Shown piece after piece: positions 8,041 through 16,692 of a stretch of 64,000 nucleotides of DNA. Source of the DNA: an uncultured Clostridia bacterium (GTDB lineage Bacteria; Bacillota; Clostridia; Oscillospirales; Ruminococcaceae). Below the pieces are notes generated by a model. The model ran no database searches, was not told where the DNA came from, and saw nothing but the letters and a program-made list of their open reading frames with translations. Position numbers and translations under genes: made by a program. The number at the start of each line of letters is the position of its first letter. Position 1 is the first letter of the stretch. The stretch spans positions 145,348-209,347 of the forward strand of contig CANDEV010000004.1 of NCBI GenBank assembly GCA_947383835.1, read 5' to 3'.

Positions 8041-8115
8041 GCCTCCATAGTTAAATGGATATAATAAACCCCTCCTAAGGGTTAGTTGTGAGTTCGATTC
8101 TCGCTGGGGGTGCCA
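8041..8115 (+). tRNA. tRNA-Arg(CCU)
   Basis: A 75-base cloverleaf with encoded CCA end. Acceptor GCCTCCA pairs with TGGGGGT (including G1-U72 and one internal U-G wobble). The anticodon stem AACCC/GGGTT holds loop CTCCTAA, giving anticodon CCU for AGG codons. The T-arm is GTGAG TTCGATT CTCGC. The discriminator base is G. It has its own promoter and terminator. Confidence 0.93.
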
Positions 8116-8134
8116 ACGGGGAAGTCCCCGCAGT

Positions 8135-8175
8135 CAGAAATGTTTCCATAACATTATGGAGACATTTCTGTTTTA
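8135..8175 (+). terminator. terminator after tRNA-Arg
   Basis: CAGAAATGT.TCCAT (8135-8149) pairs with ATGGAGACATTTCTG (8156-8170), followed by TTTTAT. Confidence 0.85.
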
Positions 8176-8220
8176 TATCAAACTTTTTCAACATTGGAAA
8201 GAATTTCTTATATAAAAATT

Positions 8221-8260
8221 AAAGAGGATAGAATGTGAAAACTCTATCCTCTTTGTTTTT
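8221..8260. terminator. terminator at the 3' end of the MATE gene
   Basis: AAAGAGGATAGA pairs with TCTATCCTCTTT (8221-8254), flanked by T-rich sequence on both strands, so it can stop transcription from either side. Confidence 0.8.
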
Positions 8261-9626
8261 ATTTGGAATTTTCCGCAGAAGTCCTCGTTAAATTGTGCAC
8301 CCAGCGGTATTTTTTATAGTGCATATAAACTGCTGGGAGTTTTACTATTTCGTCAATGTTTATAATAATATACACGGTTTCGACGGGTAATTTAAGTAAA
8401 AACGCTGAAATTAATCCAATGGGGACGGTCACACACCACATTGTAATAGTATCGCAGACAAGTCCGAACTTCGAGTCCCCACCAGAGGGGAAAATTCCGG
8501 AAATGACCGTCATATTCACGGACTTTCCCACGACATAGTAGGAGCTTACCAAAAGCATGGTTTTCAGGTAACCCTGTGCCGTGACGGAAAGACTGCCAAA
8601 CATTGGTATAAATGGAATTATACACAGTACGATAATTCCCGAAGCAATACCGCTTAAAATGGCGATTTTTGTAATTTTGCCGCCGTACTCCTTTGCCTTT
8701 TCAAGCTCTCCCATGCCGAGAAGTCTGCCTGTCATAACTCCGCTGGCGTTGGCAATGCCTGTGCAGAAGCAAATTATAAGATTTTTGGCAATATTTGCTA
8801 TTGAGTTTGCTGCCGCAGCGTCGCTGCCCAAATGTCCCATTATTACCGAATACATGGTAAAACCGCCGCCCCAGCCGATCTCTCCGCCTAAAATGGGTGC
8901 GGTGTACTTCCAAAAATCCCCTTGCAGCGTTTTATCGCAGTAAAAAATATTGTTCAGCTTAATCTTTACACTGCCAGAACGTACCATTACGCAGAGCGTC
9001 CATACAAGTTCAATGACCTTTGAAATGACGGTGGCAAGAGCCGCACCGCGAATTTCCATTTTAGGGAAAAGTCCCACGCCGAAAATAAGCATTGCATTGA
9101 GAATGATGTTCACAACCACAGAAGTTGAGCTTATTACAGCGCATTTTAACGCCTGTCCGCAGTTTTTCATTATGCAAAGGTAAATTTGCGATATGCTCAA
9201 TAACAGGTAAGAAATTCCAACTGTCCGCAAATATTCAGCGCCGCCCTCAATGAGGACTTGCTCCGAAGCAAACGCTTTCATCAGAACCTGCGGAAAGAAA
9301 ATTGCTCCCACCGTGAAAGGCAGAGACAGGAGTACCGAAACCTTCAGCCCTATGCCGAGGATCTTTTCAATGGACTCCGTGTCGCCGATGCCCCAGTACT
9401 GCGCCGAAAAAATGGAAACCCCTGCCATTGCTGAAAATAAAAACAGAGAGTACACAAACTGCACCTGCCCCGCCAGCGAAACGGCGGAAAGCGCGTCCTG
9501 ACTTATAAATCCAAGCATCAGCGCGTCTGAAACTCCGACAAGAGCCGTCATGAGCTGCTGGAACGCCATTGGAATTGCCAATGATTTCAATTTTCTGTAA
9601 AATTCTTTCTTTTCAATTGTATCCAT
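8259..9626 (-). CDS. MATE family efflux transporter
   Basis: A 455-residue polytopic membrane protein of typical MATE length with about 12 hydrophobic segments. The first helix region, IPMAFQQLMTALVGVSDALMLGF, and the SLAGQVQF segment are standard for MatE domains, and a second copy of the fold starts near residue 230 (PILGGEIGWGGGFTMYSVIMG). Family members export drugs or metabolites in exchange for Na+ or H+. Substrate cannot be read from sequence. GGAG lies 7 bases before the ATG. It appears monocistronic. Confidence 0.92.
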   Translation of the reverse strand: MDTIEKKEFYRKLKSLAIPMAFQQLMTALVGVSDALMLGFISQDALSAVSLAGQVQFVYSLFLFSAMAGVSIFSAQYWGIGDTESIEKILGIGLKVSVLLSLPFTVGAIFFPQVLMKAFASEQVLIEGGAEYLRTVGISYLLLSISQIYLCIMKNCGQALKCAVISSTSVVVNIILNAMLIFGVGLFPKMEIRGAALATVISKVIELVWTLCVMVRSGSVKIKLNNIFYCDKTLQGDFWKYTAPILGGEIGWGGGFTMYSVIMGHLGSDAAAANSIANIAKNLIICFCTGIANASGVMTGRLLGMGELEKAKEYGGKITKIAILSGIASGIIVLCIIPFIPMFGSLSVTAQGYLKTMLLVSSYYVVGKSVNMTVISGIFPSGGDSKFGLVCDTITMWCVTVPIGLISAFLLKLPVETVYIIINIDEIVKLPAVYMHYKKYRWVHNLTRTSAENSK

Positions 9627-9706
9627 AATTTATCTCCGTAAAAAAATTTGCAACGTTATTGATTGTACCACTATAAAATGACAAAATTATGGATATATAC
9701 TTAATT

Positions 9707-10963
9707 TTATTGCATTATTATTTCATGTATTTTATCGGTAATTCCAGCCACATCTTGGAAGAACTTTACATCAAGATTTTCTCCCGTGTTCCGCACATAT
9801 GCGGTCAGTATGTAATCTGTGTCTCCGCTGACTATGGCGCAGTCTCCCAAGGTGTAAAAATCCTCCTGGGGCAGGTAGCCATACTTTTCATGCACCGTTT
9901 TGTCCGTCAAGACCGCCGAAAACATATCGCGGTACTCGGCATTTGCCATACATTCAAGCATGAAATCACCATTTACGTGCTGTTTAGAAAATGCATAAAT
10001 ATCCTTAAAGTATATTGCAGATTCTCTCGCTGTCAGCCTGAACCAGTAATTTTCGTCCGTCATTCTTTGGGGCAAGCCCAAACCTGCCGCATATTGGTTA
10101 AATTTTTGATAGCCTATATAATTGTACAGCATTTTGTATGCCGTGTTGTCACTTTTTACCAAAGCAGCTCGAATAAGCTCCTCCGCCGTAAAAAATGTTC
10201 CAACGGGCTTGCCGTTCACAAACTCATATTGTGAGTTCAACATTTCCTCCGTCATTTCGTACTCGGCAGTCAGGTCAATCGAGGAATCGAGTATACTCCT
10301 CGCATAAACAGCCTTTATGATACTTCCGGAGGAAAACTTTTCATCAGCGTTGTACTCCAGACTGCCGCCTGTGTGCGGGTTGTAGTACAAAAATCCCGCG
10401 TCCGCACCGTGCCGCCGCAAAACAGCGTACAGCTCGTCAGCAAGCTCTTTTGCACTTTCGGGTACTTCCATTCCAACCGCAGTAAGCTCCAGCTCCGCGT
10501 CGGGGTAACTGTGTTCAAAAGCCGCCTCGGGGTTTTCTATCGATCCGTCCACCCGCTGAATTTCCTCGGGGATTTCCTCCTCCGTTTCGGCATGTATATC
10601 CTCCGTAACAGTGACCTCGGAAACCGTTGTCTCAACAGGCTTTGCGCCTTTGCTGACGGTAACCTTTACATTTGAGCCTCCAACCAAATACTCTGATCCC
10701 GCGTCGGGATATTGTGACAAAATCGCCCCCTCAAGAAATTGGTCGGAATACTCCTCTCCCGTTACTTCAAGGTCAAACTGTTCATTATAGTAATCTTTGA
10801 CCTCAAAAAAGCTGTACCCAACAATATTAGGCATAATGCCGACTTCAAATTCGCGTTGGCGTGAAGCTGGAAAAAAGAAAATTTTTACGGTAATTCCCGC
10901 GATTATAGCAAGTGAAACAATTATAATTATAATGCTGATGATTTTTTCCCGTCTGTAGTTCAT
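9707..10963 (-). CDS. membrane-anchored PASTA-domain beta-lactamase-like serine hydrolase
   Basis: A 418-residue protein. GGGGG lies 6 bases before the ATG at 10963; the frame opens earlier at 11005 without a ribosome site. An N-terminal membrane segment (IISIIIIIVSLAIIAGITVKIFF) is followed by a PASTA domain at about 42-105 (PNIVGYSFFEVKDYY ... VKVTVSKG), an acidic linker, and a class A beta-lactamase/transpeptidase-like domain. SSGSIIK gives the SxxK nucleophile pair (Ser about 214, Lys about 217) and KSDN the SDN motif (about 271-273). A clear KTG triad is not evident. The PASTA domain suggests binding to uncrosslinked peptidoglycan or muropeptides, and the enzyme could be a DD-peptidase or a wall sensor rather than a resistance enzyme. 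Confidence 0.82.
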   Translation of the reverse strand: MNYRREKIISIIIIIVSLAIIAGITVKIFFFPASRQREFEVGIMPNIVGYSFFEVKDYYNEQFDLEVTGEEYSDQFLEGAILSQYPDAGSEYLVGGSNVKVTVSKGAKPVETTVSEVTVTEDIHAETEEEIPEEIQRVDGSIENPEAAFEHSYPDAELELTAVGMEVPESAKELADELYAVLRRHGADAGFLYYNPHTGGSLEYNADEKFSSGSIIKAVYARSILDSSIDLTAEYEMTEEMLNSQYEFVNGKPVGTFFTAEELIRAALVKSDNTAYKMLYNYIGYQKFNQYAAGLGLPQRMTDENYWFRLTARESAIYFKDIYAFSKQHVNGDFMLECMANAEYRDMFSAVLTDKTVHEKYGYLPQEDFYTLGDCAIVSGDTDYILTAYVRNTGENLDVKFFQDVAGITDKIHEIIMQ

Positions 10964-11057
10964 AAAATTCCCCCAATCAGTAACTTTTGTTAGCAAATAA
11001 TACACAAAAATTCAGCAATTAATATACAAATATTTATCAAACCGTCTGCAAATAAGC

Positions 11058-14000
11058 TTACTCAATAGCCTTTAAGGACGTCGCCATATCGATCTTTTTC
11101 AGCCTGAAATACAGTGTAAGATTTACCAAAAGCGAGAAGAATACGCTCATTGCCGCCGCCGCAAGGAAACAGTAGGCGGGGATTCCGGGAGCAAACATTA
11201 CCGCGTCCACCTCGGCGGTCTTTACTACAAATTTTTCAAGGAAAATTCCCATGACCAACCCCGCAGCCGTACCCATGATCGTTGAAACAATATTCTCACG
11301 GTAAATGTACGCCGCAACCTCGCCGTCGTAAAATCCAAGCACCTTTATTGTGGCAAGCTCGCGTATACGCTCGTTCACGTTGATGTTGGAAAGATTGAAC
11401 AGCACCACAAACGCCAGCGCCCCTGCACAAACAATTATTGCAGCAACTATCAGAGCAAGGCTGTCCACAAGGTCGCGGAACTTGTCGCCGCCCCCCGCGG
11501 AATAGCTTATTCCAAGCACCGCGTCATTCTCCAAAAGCATTTCCGACAGCTTGTCGCTTGCTGAAATATCCTCCATATTCATCAGCAGGATATTGTTTTT
11601 CAATTCTCCAAGTCCCGTTTTTTCGTAAGTCTCAGGCTTCATGTACGCATAGTTGAATGTATAATTTTCACAAATCCCGTCCACGCGGATAGGCTTGTTT
11701 TCTGCGAAAAATATCTCGTCTCCCGCCGTTACTTCAAGGAATTTCGCAAGCTTTTCGCCCAGTACAACTCCGTCTCTAAGCTCAATGGGAGTCTTTCCCT
11801 TTCGCGTGTGCATATCAATAAACCTACCGAATTCATCAGGTTCATCGGGTACCATTATATATGCTTCGTATTTTTCACCGTTTGAGGAATTGCTCCAAAC
11901 GTCCTCCGTGCCTTGCATTGCAAGCATTTTTTCGGTAACTGTGCCTGAATTTTCGCACTCCGCAAGTACTGCGTGGAATTCGTCCGCCGATTCATCGTCC
12001 AAAGCAGCAAGCGCGTCATATTTGAAAATATCTCCGTACTGCCTGTCAACTATGGCGGAAATGGATTCTTTAAGTCCGAAGCCTGTCAGCAGCAAAGCCG
12101 TGCAGCCCGCAATTCCTATAACCGTCATCAGCAGCCGTGCCTTATATCTGAAAAGATTTCGGAAAGTAACCTTCGTGGTAAACTTCAAACGCTTCCATAT
12201 AAAAGTAATTCTTTCCAGCAATATCCGCTTGCCGTCCTTGGGAGGCTTGGGGCGCATTAGTTGAGCGGGGCATGAGACCAATTCCTGCCTGCTTGCGTAA
12301 AGAGCCGATAAGCCCGTGCAGAGGCAAGCAGCCGTAATGCAGCCCACAGCATAATCCCACTTAAAATCTGCAATAAGATATGGTTGACTGTACATACTCT
12401 GATAGCATACGAAAATAACTCTCGGCAGCGTGTTGAAGCCTACCAGCAGTCCTGCAAACCCTCCCGGTATGCTTGCAGCAAGGGAGTATAAAATGTACTG
12501 TGAAATAATGGTAAATCTGCTGTAACCAAGAGCTTTCAGAGTTCCGATCTGAGTACGCTGTTCCTCAACCATGCGGGTCATTGTGGTGCAGCAAACCAAC
12601 GCCGCCACCAAAATAAAGAATATAGGGAACACCGCCGCGATAGCGTCCACGCGCTCGCAGTCCTCCGCATAATTAGAATAGTATGGATTGTAATCTCGGT
12701 CAAAAACATACCATTTTGAGTCGGCAACCGCGTCCTGCGCTTCCTGCTCCGCATCGGCGATTTCCTTTTTTGCGTCCTCGATTTCAGCTTTTGCATCTGC
12801 AATTTCTTTTTTGCCGTCCTCAATTTCGGTTTTTCCGTCGGCAATTTCTCTTTTTGCCTTTTCGATTTCTTCTTTTCCCTCGGCAACCTCCGCGCGTGCG
12901 TTTTCAAGCTCCTCAGCCGCATTGTCAAGCTGTATTCTCGATTGTGCAAGAGCTGTTTCCGTTTCACGAACCTGCGCCGAAAGTCCTGCCGAATATTGCT
13001 CCAAACCCTGTCTGCAAGCGGCTTTCGTGCCGTCGTCATACGCCGCGGGTATGGACATATATCCTGTTATAAGCTGCCGCAAATTATCGTCCACAGCCAT
13101 AAAATCATTGTCGGGGTAACGGGCAATTCTTTCGGAAATTTCAGTCTCGTCTGCCGCGGCATTAGTCTCATAATCTGTAAGAATATCATTTATCCAGTTA
13201 ATTGCAGCGTTAAGCGAATTTACCGCGCTTTCGCCGTTGCGGTACTCAATTTCTCCGTCCGTAAGCTCTTCCTGACCGTCCGCAATTTCCTGTTCCGCAT
13301 CGGCAAGTTTCTGTTCGTTTTCTGCAATTTCCGTCTCACCGTCCGCAATTTCCTTTTCGGCGTCGGAAATTTTCTGCTCGTTTTCAGCGATTTCCGCTTC
13401 GCCGTCAGCGACATCTTGCTTTGCTTCATTTATTTCTTCGTAAGCTTCATCAAGAATAACGCTTTTTCGGTGCTCTATCTGTATGTCCCCAAGCTCTTCG
13501 AGACGGTTAATATTGCTGTCAATAATTTCCTCATATTTTTCGGAAAAGGGATCGAATCCCGCCGTTTCGGTGAGCTTCACATAAATATCGGTATATACGT
13601 CAAGTGCAAAGTTTTCCTCGGGAATAAGCAGCCAGCCGTTTATAACGCCGTTGCCGAAGCCCGCGCTGCCCCTGTCGTGAGCAACGTAAACAGGAAGTCG
13701 AGCCTTTCCCACAATAGTATATTCAGCGCGTGAAAGGTAATCGCCAATATCATTTTCTCCGTTTGCCGCCAGCAGGATCTTTTCTCCTATCTGCGGAGTT
13801 TTCGCCGTGTAGAAACGGTCGTCCACTACGATCTCGTCCGCTTTTTCGGGCAGCCGTCCCTCCATAATGTAAGGCATATTTATACCGCTGTCTGCGCTGT
13901 AGGAGTACGTCTTTACAATTTTCCCGTTATTGTCGCCGCCCGAAATTATTAGGTCGGCGGAGTACCCCGCGTAAATTTCCTCCGCATCGCAAGCGTCGGA

Positions 14001-14228
14001 GACAGCTGTCACGTCCTCATCGTCAAAGCCTAACGAGGACATCATATGCACGTCCGCCAAGCCTTGTTTTTGGAAATAGTCCGCCGCGCTATGCTTCATG
14101 TCGGGACCTGCCGACTTTACACCCGCGAAAAATCCGCAGCCGATAGCAATAATTGCCATAATTGCAAAAAATCGGCTTTTGGTGTTTTTAACGCTTCTTA
14201 AAGTATTTAGAATCAATTTTTTATTCAT
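11058..14228 (-). CDS. large FtsX/MacB-type ABC transporter permease with coiled-coil insert
   Basis: A 1056-residue membrane protein. Residues about 15-35 form the first membrane segment; a long extracytoplasmic part follows. Two FtsX domains are visible: around 540-680 (FPIFFILVAALVCCTTMTRMVEEQRTQIGTLKALG) and at the C-terminus (LALIVAAIIVCAGALAFVVLFNL ... ATIKVLGFYDGEV). Between the first membrane segment and the first FtsX domain lies a repetitive helical region of EIADG.AEIA-type heptads in two blocks (about 265-330 and 435-500), predicted coiled coil. It follows its ATPase by 24 bases. Related systems export or sense cell-envelope-active peptides, or extract lipoproteins. The cargo is unknown. 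Confidence 0.9.
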   Translation of the reverse strand: MNKKLILNTLRSVKNTKSRFFAIMAIIAIGCGFFAGVKSAGPDMKHSAADYFQKQGLADVHMMSSLGFDDEDVTAVSDACDAEEIYAGYSADLIISGGDNNGKIVKTYSYSADSGINMPYIMEGRLPEKADEIVVDDRFYTAKTPQIGEKILLAANGENDIGDYLSRAEYTIVGKARLPVYVAHDRGSAGFGNGVINGWLLIPEENFALDVYTDIYVKLTETAGFDPFSEKYEEIIDSNINRLEELGDIQIEHRKSVILDEAYEEINEAKQDVADGEAEIAENEQKISDAEKEIADGETEIAENEQKLADAEQEIADGQEELTDGEIEYRNGESAVNSLNAAINWINDILTDYETNAAADETEISERIARYPDNDFMAVDDNLRQLITGYMSIPAAYDDGTKAACRQGLEQYSAGLSAQVRETETALAQSRIQLDNAAEELENARAEVAEGKEEIEKAKREIADGKTEIEDGKKEIADAKAEIEDAKKEIADAEQEAQDAVADSKWYVFDRDYNPYYSNYAEDCERVDAIAAVFPIFFILVAALVCCTTMTRMVEEQRTQIGTLKALGYSRFTIISQYILYSLAASIPGGFAGLLVGFNTLPRVIFVCYQSMYSQPYLIADFKWDYAVGCITAACLCTGLSALYASRQELVSCPAQLMRPKPPKDGKRILLERITFIWKRLKFTTKVTFRNLFRYKARLLMTVIGIAGCTALLLTGFGLKESISAIVDRQYGDIFKYDALAALDDESADEFHAVLAECENSGTVTEKMLAMQGTEDVWSNSSNGEKYEAYIMVPDEPDEFGRFIDMHTRKGKTPIELRDGVVLGEKLAKFLEVTAGDEIFFAENKPIRVDGICENYTFNYAYMKPETYEKTGLGELKNNILLMNMEDISASDKLSEMLLENDAVLGISYSAGGGDKFRDLVDSLALIVAAIIVCAGALAFVVLFNLSNINVNERIRELATIKVLGFYDGEVAAYIYRENIVSTIMGTAAGLVMGIFLEKFVVKTAEVDAVMFAPGIPAYCFLAAAAMSVFFSLLVNLTLYFRLKKIDMATSLKAIE

Positions 14229-14252
14229 AACTTCACCTTTTTATGTAAAAAA

Positions 14253-14954
14253 TCACCATTCTATAGTTTCTACAGCCACGGGGTTTTCGTTCAGCGTTAC
14301 CCGAGAGACCTTGCTGTTTTTGATTTTTATAACGCGGTCAGCCATGGGCGCGATAGCCTGATTGTGAGTAATAACCACAACCGTCATGCCCTTTTCGCGG
14401 CAGGTATCCTGTAAAAGTTTGAGAATATTTTTTCCCGTAGCGTAATCAAGCGCGCCTGTCGGTTCGTCGCACAAAAGCAATTTGGGGGACTTTGCCAACG
14501 CCCTTGCAATGGAAACACGCTGCTGTTCGCCTCCCGAAAGCTGGGCGGGAAAATTGTTGATACGCTCTCCAAGTCCCACCTGCCGCAGAACTTCCTCCGC
14601 GTCCATAGCGTCGGAGCATATTTCTGTGGCAAGCTCCACATTTTCCTTTGCGGTAAGGTTCTGCACCAAATTATAAAATTGGAAAACAAATCCAATATCC
14701 TGCCGTCTGTAACGGGTCATTTCCTTTTTTGAAAATGCCGCAATATTTTTTCCGTCCACAATAATTTTGCCCTCATCGCAGGTGTCCATACCGCCGAGCA
14801 TATTCAGTACCGTTGTTTTGCCCGCTCCCGACGCGCCTACAATAACGGCAAATTCTCCCTTTTCTATTTCAAAATTCACCCCGTCAGAGGCGGAAATGGT
14901 AACCTCACCCATTTTATAGCGTTTGTAAACGTCCTTAAATTCAACATAGCTCAT
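14253..14954 (-). CDS. ABC transporter ATP-binding protein (LolD/MacB type)
   Basis: A 233-residue ATPase with Walker A GASGAGKTT, Q-loop region DIGFVFQFYNL, signature LSGGEQQRVSIARAL, Walker B LLLCDEPTGALD and the switch His in VVITHN. It energises the FtsX-type permease encoded 24 bases downstream. The start has AAGGAG upstream with a spacer of about 9. It is the first gene of the pair and has its own promoter. Confidence 0.96.
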   Translation of the reverse strand: MSYVEFKDVYKRYKMGEVTISASDGVNFEIEKGEFAVIVGASGAGKTTVLNMLGGMDTCDEGKIIVDGKNIAAFSKKEMTRYRRQDIGFVFQFYNLVQNLTAKENVELATEICSDAMDAEEVLRQVGLGERINNFPAQLSGGEQQRVSIARALAKSPKLLLCDEPTGALDYATGKNILKLLQDTCREKGMTVVVITHNQAIAPMADRVIKIKNSKVSRVTLNENPVAVETIEW

Positions 14955-14980
14955 TGCGGAAATCTCCTTGCAAAAAATTA

Positions 14981-15010
14981 ATTATAACAATTATAACATA
15001 TTTTCAGCAA
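14981..15010 (-). promoter_or_regulatory. promoter of the ABC exporter operon
   Basis: Minus strand TTGCTG (15005-15010), 18-base spacer, TATAAT (14981-14986). A second TATAAT lies 9 bases upstream of the first, without a good -35. Confidence 0.5.
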
Positions 15011-15136
15011 AAATGGTATACTTTTTTTGTGATAATATGATGAAAAAATACAGCTGATAGTAACCAAATTTGGCGTAATTTTATAATTTGTGAATTACTG
15101 GATGTAGTTAATAATTTATTTACAGAAAATATGTAG

Positions 15137-15155
15137 TTTTTTTTTTTTTTTTTTT
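15137..15155. repeat. 19-base T homopolymer
   Basis: An uninterrupted run of 19 T in the divergent intergenic region between the ABC exporter and the LRR lipoprotein. Such runs change length by slippage and are also prone to sequencing error. The rest of 15011-15225 is AT-rich, with no gene that I can see. Confidence 0.9.
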
Positions 15156-15225
15156 ATGGTAAAATAAATAAGGTGTGTTTGTCAGAGTACGCCGAAAAAA
15201 AAAGTTGGTTTGTCATACAAATTTG

Positions 15226-15257
15226 TATACCACAGGACTTTTTTTATGTGGTATAAT
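15226..15257 (+). promoter_or_regulatory. extended -10 promoter with overlapping inverted repeat
   Basis: TATACCACA (15226-15234) and its perfect complement TGTGGTATA (15247-15255) flank 12 bases. The right arm contains an extended -10, TGGTATAAT (15249-15257), and there is no good -35. A regulator bound to the inverted repeat could activate or repress the LRR lipoprotein gene. Confidence 0.5.
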
Positions 15258-15300
15258 GGCTTTGTTATGATTTCCGACAAATTTTAGGAGATCACTTATT

Positions 15301-15315
15301 ATGCAAAAAAGTTAA
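15301..15315 (+). CDS. possible 4-codon leader minigene (MQKS)
   Basis: ATG CAA AAA AGT TAA follows AGGAGA (15286-15291) by 9 bases, an excellent ribosome site. It ends 16 bases before the LRR lipoprotein start. Translation of it could affect initiation of the next gene. It may equally be a chance product or relic of a local duplication, since the next start region reads ATGAAAAAATTAA. Confidence 0.3.
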   Translation: MQKS

Positions 15316-15331
15316 GAAAGGAAAATGAAAC

Positions 15332-16453
15332 ATGAAAAAATTAACAGCATTAACAATTGCGCTGACAATGCTATTGTCATTTGCGGCGTGCAGCTCGGAG
15401 GAAAGCGGTACTGCCGAGGCTGACGTTACTACCTCAAAAACCGAAACGGTAAAGGACGAGACAGAAAAGGCGGAAGAAACCACCGTCCCCGAGGAGACAA
15501 CAACAGAAGAAACCACCACTACAGAGGAAGTTACAGAGCCTGCCGAACCCGAATATGAAATTCCCGATTGGGACTCAATCGACTACGCGGACGAGCTTGA
15601 CTTTATGACGGAAGATGTTGACGGCGGCGTTGCAATCACAGAATATCTCGGAACAAATCCTATTGTTAAAATTCCCGAAACTATTGGCGGAAAAAAGGTT
15701 GTTAAACTTAGCTATATAGCGCCAAGCAGTAAAACCGATTGGTATACATTTTCTCTGTTTTATAAAACGAAAATAACTGATGTGAGACTTCCAAGCGGCG
15801 TGACTAAAGTTGATAAGTGTGCTTTTTACCAATGCTCAGAACTTAAAAGCGTATTTATTCCAAATAGTGTAACGGTTATTTGTGACGATGCTTTCGATGG
15901 GTGCTCAAATCTTGAAAGTGTAAATATTCCTGATAGCGTAACTAAAATCGGTGCATACGCTTTTTATTACTGCTCCAGCCTTAAAAATATAGATATTCCC
16001 GAAAAGGTTACAAATATAGGCTGGAATGCTTTCTTTGGTTGTTCAAGCATTACAGAGTTGATTTACCCACAAAATGTTACTTTGGATAATGGCGATTATG
16101 AATGGTCAAAAAATTATATTCCGATTTTTTTGGGTGGATGCTCGAGTTTAAAGAGCATAGATATTCCAAATTGTGTTACCTATATTGGACGCGATGAGAA
16201 TACGGGCGGTATTTACAGTTTTGGTTACTGCAAAAACCTTGAAAGTGTTACTATTCCAAATACTGTTACCGAAATTGGATCCAGTGCTTTTTATAACTGT
16301 ACCAGTCTTAAAAGCATAACCATACCCGACAGTGTTGTTAAAATTGATGAAAAAGCCTTTGACGGTTGTTCCGAAGACCTCGAAGTCTCATATGGAGGTA
16401 CAACTTACAAATATAACCAACTGCCTCATTTGTACAGCAAGATTAACGGTTAA
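15332..16453 (+). CDS. BspA-type leucine-rich-repeat lipoprotein
   Basis: A 373-residue exported lipoprotein. The signal peptide MKKLTALTIALTMLLSFAAC ends in lipobox FAAC. A Thr/Glu-rich spacer (about 25-75) follows, then LRR_5 repeats with the CSSLKSIDIPNCVT consensus of BspA proteins (blocks such as CSELKSVFIPNSVTVI, CSNLESVNIPDSVTKIG, CTSLKSITIPDSVVKI). In gut Firmicutes such proteins are surface-exposed and often bind proteins or polysaccharides; no specific ligand is evident. AAAGGA precedes the ATG. It is a single gene with its own terminator. Confidence 0.9.
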   Translation: MKKLTALTIALTMLLSFAACSSEESGTAEADVTTSKTETVKDETEKAEETTVPEETTTEETTTTEEVTEPAEPEYEIPDWDSIDYADELDFMTEDVDGGVAITEYLGTNPIVKIPETIGGKKVVKLSYIAPSSKTDWYTFSLFYKTKITDVRLPSGVTKVDKCAFYQCSELKSVFIPNSVTVICDDAFDGCSNLESVNIPDSVTKIGAYAFYYCSSLKNIDIPEKVTNIGWNAFFGCSSITELIYPQNVTLDNGDYEWSKNYIPIFLGGCSSLKSIDIPNCVTYIGRDENTGGIYSFGYCKNLESVTIPNTVTEIGSSAFYNCTSLKSITIPDSVVKIDEKAFDGCSEDLEVSYGGTTYKYNQLPHLYSKING

Positions 16454-16489
16454 ACAGTTTCTTAAATATCTTCTTTTATAACATTTGCG

Positions 16490-16533
16490 GAAACAGCGGG
16501 AGCAAGAAAATTGCCCCGCTGTTTCTATTTTTT
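16490..16533 (+). terminator. terminator after the LRR lipoprotein
   Basis: GAAACAGCGGG (16490-16500) pairs with CCCGCTGTTTC (16515-16525), with inner GCAA/TTGC pairing, then TATTTTTT. Confidence 0.92.
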
Positions 16534-16625
16534 GTCAGAAAAGCGGTGCGGAAAATATATAAAAAATTGCCGAAAAAATGCCGCCGCCCTTGTAAAAAAT
16601 TTATAGGGGAAAATTAAAATAAAGC

Positions 16626-16654
16626 TTGAAAAACGGCGCAGTTTGTTGTATAAT
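16626..16654 (+). promoter_or_regulatory. sigma-A promoter of the SGNH hydrolase gene
   Basis: TTGAAA (16626-16631), 17-base spacer, TATAAT (16649-16654), 38 bases before the ATG. Confidence 0.8.
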
Positions 16655-16692
16655 AATATAGTATTTTAAAATTTTCTTTAAGAAGGTTTTTT

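Noticed and set aside
12942..13733. 263-codon open frame opposite the coiled-coil part of the permease
   Set aside because: Phe-rich antisense translation of Glu/Ala codons; no start signal.
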